Positions 58,684-64,000 of a stretch of 64,000 nt of DNA are shown one piece after another. Every line of letters starts with the position of its first letter. The first letter of the stretch is position 1. The notes under the pieces are model-generated. The model saw only the letters and a program-made list of their open reading frames with translations, had not been told where the DNA came from and made no database searches. The position numbers and the translations under genes were made by a program. Source of the DNA: Terriglobales bacterium (GTDB lineage: Bacteria; Acidobacteriota; Terriglobia; Terriglobales; Acidobacteriaceae); the NCBI GenBank assembly GCA_015655585.1, contig JAATEV010000031.1:1-64000 (forward strand). Direction: 5' to 3'.

Positions 58684-60342
58684 TCAACGGGCTGCGTGTT
58701 CACTTGGGGTATCGAGAGACGCGTAGTCATACGCCTCCCGCGTAACAACCGGAACTTCGGCAAAGTTCTCCGGCAAAGGCGGCGAGCTGGTCTGCCACTC
58801 CAGCCCATAAGCGTTCCAAGGGTTCGACCCCGCCAACGGCCCGGCATAGAGCGACCACGCCAGATAAACCATCGTCAACAGGTAGCCAAAGCCCATAATC
58901 GTGGCTCCGGCCGTCGAAAGTACGTTCAGAATCTGCCACTGTTCGGGATACGTCCCGTATCGCCGTGGCATTCCCAGGTATCCCAGGAGAAACTGCGGCC
59001 CGAAGGTAAAGAAAAACCCTACAAAGATCAGGACCGCCGCAAACTTGGCCGGAGCCTCCGGATACATCCGCCCCGTAATCTTCGGCCACCAGAAGTGCAG
59101 GCCTCCAAAATACGCCATAATTACCGATCCCACCATCACAAAATGAAAGTGGGCGACGATAAAGTACGTCTCTGTTAGATGCACATCCATGCCCATCGTG
59201 CCCAGAAACACGCCCGTGCATCCGCCAATCGCGAAAAGTCCCAGAAAACACATCACATAGATCATAGGGGCTGCAAACGTGATCGACCCCTTGTACAGCG
59301 TAGCCGTCCAGTTGAATACCTTGATCGCCGAAGGCACCGCCACCAGCATCGTCAGCAGCGAGAACACCAGCGCCGAGTATTGGCTCACCCCCATGATGAA
59401 CATGTGGTGCTCCCACACGAAGAACCCGAACACCGCAATCGCCACCGATGAGAACGCCACTGCCGTATAGCCAAACACGCGTTTCCGCGAAAAGCACGCC
59501 AGAATCTCCGATACCACGCCCATCGCCGGCAGCAGCATCAGGTAAACCGCCGGGTGCGAGTAGAACCAGAACAAATGCTGAAACAGCAGCGGATCGCCGC
59601 CCATCTTCGGATCGAAGATTCCGATTCCCACCAGCCTCTCCAGCGCCACCAGCACAATCGAGATCGCCACCACCGGCGTCCCCAGCACCATAATGATCGA
59701 GGCCGCATAGTTCGCCCACACAAACAGCGGCAGCCGAAACCACGTCAACCCCGGCGCACTCATCCGGTGGATCGTGACGATAAAGTTCAGCCCTGTAAAG
59801 ATCGACGAGAACACCGCCACAAACGCCGCCAGCCCCGCCGAGATCACGTTCGTATTCACAAAGTGCGTGCTCAACGGAGTAGTAAACGTCCACCCCGTAT
59901 CCACGCCGCCGTTGATGACGGTATACAGCAGCAGAATCCCCGCCACCACATAGCAGTACCAGCTCAACAAATTAATCCGCGGAAACGCCAGGTCCTTCGC
60001 ACCCAGCATCAGCGGCAGAATAAAGTTGCCGATCACCGCCGGGACCGCCGGAATCAGCACAAAGAAGATCATCACGATGCCGTGCATCGTAAAGACCTTG
60101 TTATAGGTATCCAGGGCCATCATGTCGGCCGCGGGAGTCAGCAGCTCCAGCCGCAGCACAAAGGCCAGCAGCCCGCCCACAATGAAGAAGAACGTAACGC
60201 CCATCAGGTACATCAGGGCAATGCGCTTGTGGTCGCGTGTAAGCAGCCAACTCATCAGACCATGCTCGGCGTTCAGATAATTACGCTCCGGCAGAGACGC
60301 AGGCTGCTGCGTAAGATTCGGGGAAGCGATCGCCGTGCTCAT
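58684..60342 (-). CDS. ctaD: Cytochrome c oxidase subunit I, A2-type
   Basis: 552 residues from the ATG at 60340-60342 (AGGAG nine bases upstream). Twelve membrane spans. Heme-copper ligands are in place: the low-spin heme His in [11 protein letters not shown], CuB His and Tyr in [16 protein letters not shown], the CuB His pair in WEHHMFIMG, and the heme a/a3 ligands in [18 protein letters not shown]. The YSHP-A-VY motif, with Ala where A1 enzymes have Glu, assigns it to the A2 subfamily of heme-copper oxidases. Reduces oxygen to water and pumps protons. Subunits II and III are not in the window, so this copy is orphaned or split from its partners. Its start overlaps the Cys-rich gene by ATGA. 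Confidence 0.95.
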   Translation of the reverse strand: MSTAIASPNLTQQPASLPERNYLNAEHGLMSWLLTRDHKRIALMYLMGVTFFFIVGGLLAFVLRLELLTPAADMMALDTYNKVFTMHGIVMIFFVLIPAVPAVIGNFILPLMLGAKDLAFPRINLLSWYCYVVAGILLLYTVINGGVDTGWTFTTPLSTHFVNTNVISAGLAAFVAVFSSIFTGLNFIVTIHRMSAPGLTWFRLPLFVWANYAASIIMVLGTPVVAISIVLVALERLVGIGIFDPKMGGDPLLFQHLFWFYSHPAVYLMLLPAMGVVSEILACFSRKRVFGYTAVAFSSVAIAVFGFFVWEHHMFIMGVSQYSALVFSLLTMLVAVPSAIKVFNWTATLYKGSITFAAPMIYVMCFLGLFAIGGCTGVFLGTMGMDVHLTETYFIVAHFHFVMVGSVIMAYFGGLHFWWPKITGRMYPEAPAKFAAVLIFVGFFFTFGPQFLLGYLGMPRRYGTYPEQWQILNVLSTAGATIMGFGYLLTMVYLAWSLYAGPLAGSNPWNAYGLEWQTSSPPLPENFAEVPVVTREAYDYASLDTPSEHAAR

Positions 60343-60572
60343 GCCTGCACGCTCCTCATGCATCCAAATCCGAACGCCGGAAGATTCGCCGCTGCCAGCG
60401 CGGCCCTCGCATACTCCACCACCGCCAGCACAATCAGCGGAGGGCAGTTGGGGCTGGCCCCATACCCCGGACACTCCGAGTGTCCATCGCAGTGACGCAG
60501 GCTCCTGAGAGTATTCGGGCAGTTGGCGCAGGCCTTCGTGCAGGACGCAGTTTGTAGAACATGAAGCGGCAT
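60339..60572 (-). CDS. Cysteine-rich small protein coupled to oxidase subunit I
   Basis: 77 residues; AGGAG lies seven bases before the ATG at 60570-60572. The stop TGA (60339-60341) overlaps the ctaD start as ATGA. Six Cys in the first 42 residues ([30 protein letters not shown]), then a hydrophobic segment (about 45-68; [20 protein letters not shown]) and a last Cys. Third codon positions are strongly GC-biased, as in real genes here. It may be a metallochaperone or small membrane-attached redox/metal protein of the oxidase. No family recognised; a longer ORF in another frame overlaps it but fits worse. Confidence 0.65.
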   Translation of the reverse strand: MPLHVLQTASCTKACANCPNTLRSLRHCDGHSECPGYGASPNCPPLIVLAVVEYARAALAAANLPAFGFGCMRSVQA

Positions 60573-60582
60573 TCGTGCTCTC

Positions 60583-60712
60583 CTAAGTCAACAGCATCGT
60601 CCCCACAAGAACGAATGACAGTGACCACCATCACACCCACCGTCACAATTTTGTAAGGCACCTCCAAACCGCTCTCCATCGAGTCGTAGCGATTGCCCGT
60701 TTTGTCCTCCAT
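60583..60712 (-). pseudogene. Possible small one-helix gene with a one-base frameshift
   Basis: From the ATG at 60710-60712 the frame reads MEDKTGNRYDSMESGLEVPY, KIVTVGVMVVTVI; if one base (near 60617) is skipped it continues VLVGTMLLT and stops at 60583-60585, just before the ribosome site of the Cys-rich gene. The joined product would be a 42-residue single-span protein like the small subunits often found in oxidase operons. Unshifted, the frame runs on through the Cys-rich gene with polar, unconvincing sequence. A real frameshift, a sequencing error or chance are all possible. Confidence 0.4.
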
Positions 60713-61283
60713 CCTCAATCAGCCACAAACCGGGTGCCCCATCTTCGTCTCGGCTTTATCGCGACTAAGGTGGGCATCGTCCGAAGAACGACCGCTTTCT
60801 CTCATCTGGCCACCCATATTTGTCATTTCGACCGAAGCGGCGCGGTACTATCGCGCTGCGAAGCGGAGAAATCTGCTTCTCTACCCATATCCAACCCAAG
60901 CCCATAAGCACTTGCTTTTGTCGTTGCACTTGCAGTTGCACTTATTTTTTGTCGTTGTCCGTTTTTGTTTGTCATTCCCGAAGGGAATCTGCGTTTGCTG
61001 TTGCTTTTGTTCTTGTTTGTGTCGTTGCACTTGCTGTTGTCGTTGTTTTTTTGGATTAGAGCCGGGCTTCAGCCCGGCGTGAAAAGCCGTCGCGAAGCGA
61101 CCACCGCTCTGCCGAAGGCTGGAGCAAAGGCGAAGCCGAAGCGACGGATTTATCGTCTTTGTTTTTGCCGTTGTTCGTGATTTTTGCCGTTGAAAATAGA
61201 CCATCCCAAAAAACCGACGCGAAAGCGGAGACACCTGTCTGCCGAAGCCCCAAATCAAACAACACCCGTTACACTAGACAACG
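60713..61283. other. Long gap before nadK, mostly repeat
   Basis: 571 bases between the oxidase gene set and nadK. Most of it (about 60815-61180) is a mosaic repeat copy described separately. The last 100 bases before nadK must hold its promoter; no convincing -35/-10 pair was chosen. The ORFs through the repeat are low-complexity and not accepted. Confidence 0.6.
60815..61180. repeat. Intergenic mosaic repeat, copy 2
   Basis: Starts with TTTGTCATTTCGACCGAAGC and AAGCGGAGAAATCTGCTTCT, matching copy 1 (3150-3230) in inverse orientation, then the perfect 31-base match at 60967-60997. Between and after lie TTGTCGTTGCACTTGCTGTT-like units. The last part (about 61053-61110; GCCGGGCTTCAGCCCGGCGT, then GCCGTCGCGAAGCGACCACC) is nearly identical to 62362-62430 in the same orientation. 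Blocks are therefore shared pairwise among copies, as expected for a modular element. Confidence 0.85.
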
Positions 61284-62141
61284 ATGCTTCAAGCCGCCAT
61301 CATCTCCAAGCCGCTCAAGCCCGAGCTTGCCACCATCCTCGCCGACCTCATCGCCTGGCTCAAGGCGCATAACTACGGTTATCTCCTCGACCCCGACAGC
61401 GCCGTCTACTTAAACGCGCCCAACGCCGTCGAACGCACCGAGATGCCGAGTCACAATCCGAACCTCGTCATCGTCCTCGGCGGCGACGGCACTCTTCTCG
61501 CCGCGGCCCGGGCCTTCGCCCGCACCACCATCCCCATCCTCAGCGTCAATCTGGGCTCCCTCGGCTTCCTCACCGAGATTCCCCTCTCCGATCTCTATCC
61601 CACCCTCGAAGCCTGGTGCCACAACTGCGCCGAGATCGAGGTCCGCAGCATGATGCACGCCTCCCTCATCCGCAACGGCGATGTCATCCAGCGCTGGGAC
61701 GCCCTCAACGACGTAGTCGTAGCCAAAGGCACCATCGCCCGCATGGGCGACTTCTCCGTAGAGATCGACCGCCAGCTCGTAGCCAGCTTCCGCGCCGACG
61801 GCATCATCGTCTCCACCCCCACCGGCTCCACCGCCTACAACCTAGCCGCCAACGGCCCCATCGTCATGCCCAACGTCAACGCGCTGCTCGTGACGCCCAT
61901 CTGTCCCCACCTGCTCACCATCCGCCCCATCGTAGTCCCCGGAGAATCCACCGTAAGCGTCCACGTAGTAGGCGTCCCCAACGAGATCTACCTGACCGTA
62001 GACGGCCAGGAGGCCATCGAGCTACAACTGGACGACTACGTCCACTGCCAGCGCTCCGAAGCCGCCGTCCGCCTCCTGCGCCACCAGCCCAACGGCCTCT
62101 TCAGCGTCCTGCGCTCCAAACTAAAGTGGGGCGAACGCTAA
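61284..62141 (+). CDS. nadK: NAD kinase
   Basis: 285 residues. NAD kinase signatures in order: LVIVLGGDGTLLAAARAF (GGDGT), ILSVNLGSLGFLTEI, RWDALNDVVVAKG (the NE/ND motif), FRADGIIVSTPTGSTAYNLA and TICPHLLTIRPIVVP-like VTPICPHLLTIRPI. The C-terminal EIYLTVDGQEAIEL closes the beta-sandwich. Phosphorylates NAD to NADP, cytosolic. A short repeat cluster lies on each side, so it appears as a single-gene unit. Confidence 0.96.
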   Translation: MLQAAIISKPLKPELATILADLIAWLKAHNYGYLLDPDSAVYLNAPNAVERTEMPSHNPNLVIVLGGDGTLLAAARAFARTTIPILSVNLGSLGFLTEIPLSDLYPTLEAWCHNCAEIEVRSMMHASLIRNGDVIQRWDALNDVVVAKGTIARMGDFSVEIDRQLVASFRADGIIVSTPTGSTAYNLAANGPIVMPNVNALLVTPICPHLLTIRPIVVPGESTVSVHVVGVPNEIYLTVDGQEAIELQLDDYVHCQRSEAAVRLLRHQPNGLFSVLRSKLKWGER

Positions 62142-62669
62142 GCTGTATAGGCAAATTGCCTTGAAAGGGCAGGGCTTCAGAGGCTGCGGCAAAAGTCGTT
62201 GTTTTGAAGGGGCAGGGCTTCAGCCCCGCCGTAAATCTCACCTATTCAGCGCGACTTTAGTCGCCGAGGGAATGACAGACGAGGCAATACCGATTCTCAG
62301 CATCCTCTTCAGCCTCGCCGAAGAGACCTTGTATTTCGTCTTTGCTGTTGTCGTTGTTTTTGGGATTAGAGCCGGCTTCAGCCCGGCGTCAAAAGCCGTC
62401 GCGAAGCGACCACCTCTCTGCCGAAGGCCTGAGCGAAGCCCGAAGGGCGAAGCGACTGATTCATCGCTTTTGTCTTTGCTCGTGAGCCAGCCAAAAATAA
62501 ACTTCCACCCACTGGCACATTTTTCAAACATCCCCACGATGGCAACAAAGAACCATCTCCCAGCCATCCAGGAACCACAATCCACCAGCAAAAAACCACG
62601 TTTTACCAGCAGGTTTTTCGCAAACCCCTAGCAAAAACGTGGTCTACCCACAAAAAATAAATCCGCGAT
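62142..62669. other. Long gap after nadK, mostly repeat
   Basis: 528 bases between nadK and the convergent ABC gene. About 62155-62480 is a mosaic repeat copy described separately. The remaining 190 bases (62481-62669) are AT-richer and contain CCACGTTTTACC and AAAAACGTGG at 62596-62607 and 62634-62643, a loose inverted repeat that might help to end transcription. No gene accepted. Confidence 0.5.
62155..62480. repeat. Intergenic mosaic repeat, copy 3
   Basis: Two TTGAA-GGGGCAGGGCTTC-AGCCCCGCC type units at 62160-62232 resemble copy 4 (42190-42300). The part at about 62362-62430 (GCCGGCTTCAGCCCGGCGTC, then GCCGTCGCGAAGCGACCACC and TCTGCCGAAGG) nearly repeats 61053-61110 of copy 2, preceded in both by a TTGTCGTTGTTTTT unit. 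So this copy links the two block types. Confidence 0.8.
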
Positions 62670-63428
62670 TTAACGCCGCAAAGTAACCACCGGCGAGCCC
62701 CCCACCGGATGGCAAAACACCTTCCCATGACTCAGCGCAATCCGCCGCTGCGCCAGCCCCGCCATCTCCGGATCATGCGTAACCATAACAATCGTATGGC
62801 CTTGCCCATGCAAATCCTTCAGCAGACCAGCCACAATCTCCTGATTCGCCGCATCCAGATTCCCCGTAGGCTCATCCGCCAGCAGTATCGGCGGATTATT
62901 AATCAAAGCCCGAGCAATACAAACCCGCTGCTGCTCCCCCCCCGAAAGCTCGCTGGGCAGATGCTCCGCCCGCTTCCCCAACCCAACCTTCTCCAGAGCC
63001 GCCCGAGCCTCGCCCTCATCTGTCATTGAGTGAAAATACTGCGCCAGCATCACATTTTCCAGCGCGGAAAGATAAGGGATCAGGTGAAACTGCTGAAAGA
63101 TAAACCCAATCTTATCAGCGCGAAACCTATCCAGTTCCGTCGCGCTCATGCTGGCCACGTCCACATTGTCGATCTTCAACTGCCCCGAAGTAGGCCGGTC
63201 CAGACACCCAATCAGATTCACCAGGGTGCTCTTACCCGACCCCGAAGGCCCCGTAATCGCCACCCACTCACCCGCCACAATCGAGAACGTGGCATCGCTC
63301 AAAGCCCGCACCGCACCCGCATGGCCCACATACTCCCGCGTAACCCCATGCAGCGCAATCACCGCGCAGTCAGGCCGCGTCTGGTCGTCAAAACTAGAAA
63401 AATTAGGCAGTTCCTTCATAGAGTCCAC
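62670..63428 (-). CDS. ABC transporter ATP-binding protein (MacB/LolD-like)
   Basis: 252 residues. A 25-residue polar N-tail, then Walker [22 protein letters not shown]-loop [20 protein letters not shown], signature [19 protein letters not shown], Walker [18 protein letters not shown] and switch [12 protein letters not shown]. The LSGGEQQR signature and DEPTGNLD are those of the MacB/LolD/FtsE class working with FtsX-type permeases. The FtsX-like gene lies 31 bases upstream on the same strand, so the two form one transporter, possibly for peptides, lipoproteins or a metal-related substrate. Confidence 0.93.
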   Translation of the reverse strand: MDSMKELPNFSSFDDQTRPDCAVIALHGVTREYVGHAGAVRALSDATFSIVAGEWVAITGPSGSGKSTLVNLIGCLDRPTSGQLKIDNVDVASMSATELDRFRADKIGFIFQQFHLIPYLSALENVMLAQYFHSMTDEGEARAALEKVGLGKRAEHLPSELSGGEQQRVCIARALINNPPILLADEPTGNLDAANQEIVAGLLKDLHGQGHTIVMVTHDPEMAGLAQRRIALSHGKVFCHPVGGSPVVTLRR

Positions 63429-63459
63429 TCTAGTCTCTCAAAAACTCGCGTCCCACGCT

Positions 63460-64000
63460 TTACTCACCCTTCAGCAACGCCGCGGGCTGCAATCCACGCA
63501 ACACGCGAACAGGGAACAGCGCAGCCATAGCCGCAATCACCAGATTCAGCGCCAGCACCACCGGCAACACCGAGAGATGCGGCAGCGTAGCCGTATGGAA
63601 GTTACCCTCGCTGATCGCCCACGCCGCAGCCGACCCAATTACAAACCCCGCCGCCACGCCCGCCAACGCCAAAGCCACGGCTTCCAGCAGAAACATCCCC
63701 ATCAACTGCCCCTGCGATCCCCCCAGAGCCTTCATCAGCGCAAAGTCCCGCCGCCGCTCCAGCACCGAGGCCGACAGCGTAGCCAGCACGCTTACTGCCA
63801 CCGTCAACGCGATCAGCACCACCGCGCCATACATCAGCGCGTGCGTCCGGTCCACAATCTTCGACTCGCCCTCCACCAACTGCCGCACCGGCTGAATCTG
63901 CAACTCCGGAAACTCCTGCTTCAGCCGCGCAATCGCCGCCTCCACCGTAGCCGCTCCGCCCGGAACCTGCACCTCGATCACCGAAGGCGCAACTCCCGTC
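63460..64000 (-). CDS. FtsX-like/MacB-type ABC permease (C-terminal part only)
   Basis: The minus-strand frame is open from the window edge (64000) to the stop at 63460-63462, giving the last 179 residues. A periplasmic segment (EVQVPGGAATVEAAIARLKQ, EFPELQIQPVRQLVEGESKI) leads into three membrane helices of the FtsX domain: MYGAVVLIALTVAVSVLATL, then VLERRRDFALMKALGGSQGQ with the typical coupling loop, MFLLEAVALALAGVAAGFVI, and a last helix LPVVLALNLVIAAMAALFPV ending in LQPAALLKGE. Partner of the ATPase gene at 62670-63428. The N-terminal part lies outside the window. Confidence 0.9.
   Translation of the reverse strand, partial: TGVAPSVIEVQVPGGAATVEAAIARLKQEFPELQIQPVRQLVEGESKIVDRTHALMYGAVVLIALTVAVSVLATLSASVLERRRDFALMKALGGSQGQLMGMFLLEAVALALAGVAAGFVIGSAAAWAISEGNFHTATLPHLSVLPVVLALNLVIAAMAALFPVRVLRGLQPAALLKGE

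Noticed and set aside
60434-60718. Unshifted minus-strand ORF overlapping the Cys-rich gene
   Set aside because: After the first 33 residues it becomes polar and Arg/Pro-rich, while the Cys-rich frame has a ribosome site, GC-biased third positions and an ATGA junction. Only its first part is kept, as a possible frameshifted small gene.
1-64000. tRNA, rRNA, CRISPR arrays, insertion sequences and prophage genes
   Set aside because: Searched by eye for TTC-arm patterns, evenly spaced direct repeats and transposase or integrase motifs; none was convincing. Small RNAs cannot be excluded this way.

Overview
The window is high-GC bacterial chromosome and most resembles an Acidobacteriota genome of the Terriglobales type (Granulicella, Edaphobacter or Terriglobus-like). 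The basis is a TIGR03435-type soil acidobacterial protein at 55.7-56.6 kb, frequent GTG/TTG starts with clear Shine-Dalgarno motifs, and intergenic mosaic repeats. No rRNA, tRNA, CRISPR array, transposase or phage gene was seen.

Layout. 0-5.5 kb: a cut-off ABC exporter, hemW, a threonine aldolase, a repeat cluster, then a response regulator/CHASE3 histidine kinase pair. 5.7-12.5 kb: a complete phosphate module phoB-phoR-pstS-pstC-pstA-pstB-phoU, with 11-bp direct repeats upstream of phoB and pstS and a terminator-like hairpin after pstS. 12.5-18.8 kb: an AddA/AddB-type helicase-nuclease pair. 18.9-33.6 kb: SCO1-like lipoprotein, ABC exporter, oligopeptidase B, DUF4142, TPM + LemA, RsbW-like kinase + STAS antagonist, M13 metallopeptidase, a soluble MgtE-N/CBS protein, a glycosyltransferase and an Nramp-related transporter. 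33.6-42 kb: ion and polyphosphate genes (TAXI receptor, ppk1, EcsC, a Ca2+/H+ antiporter homologue, beta-carbonic anhydrase, a second Nramp relative). 50.3-64 kb: mainly housekeeping (Nudix, HAD phosphatase, LolA, pseudopilin, M16 peptidase, rlmN, TIGR03435, aldo/keto reductase, Crp/Fnr, cytochrome oxidase subunit I with small satellite genes, nadK, and a MacB/LolD-like ABC system cut by the window end).

The most unusual locus is the eight-gene, single-strand cluster at 42.4-49.9 kb. It holds two paralogous P1B-like P-type ATPases. One (46890-49463) keeps the catalytic motifs TGES, DKTGT, HP and GDGVND but has no CPx membrane motif and no CxxC in its HMA-like N-terminus. The other (43124-45547) keeps the overall domain order but has lost the phosphorylated Asp motif, the TGE motif and the GDGxND motif, so it looks like a pseudo-ATPase. 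Six small proteins surround them, most with no family I recognise, including a 54-residue ORF coupled to the pseudo-ATPase by a TTGA overlap. I read this as a candidate undescribed transport complex with an active pump and a catalytically dead partner.

Other points of interest are a cysteine-rich small gene coupled by ATGA to cytochrome oxidase subunit I, with a possible frameshifted one-helix gene before it; a CAX-family protein whose second cation-binding motif is non-canonical; mosaic repeats shared between four intergenic regions; and a G-rich to C-rich strand switch between the left end and about 19 kb, which could mark a replication terminus or a rearrangement boundary. Assignments come from reading translated sequence and motifs by eye; no database search was run.
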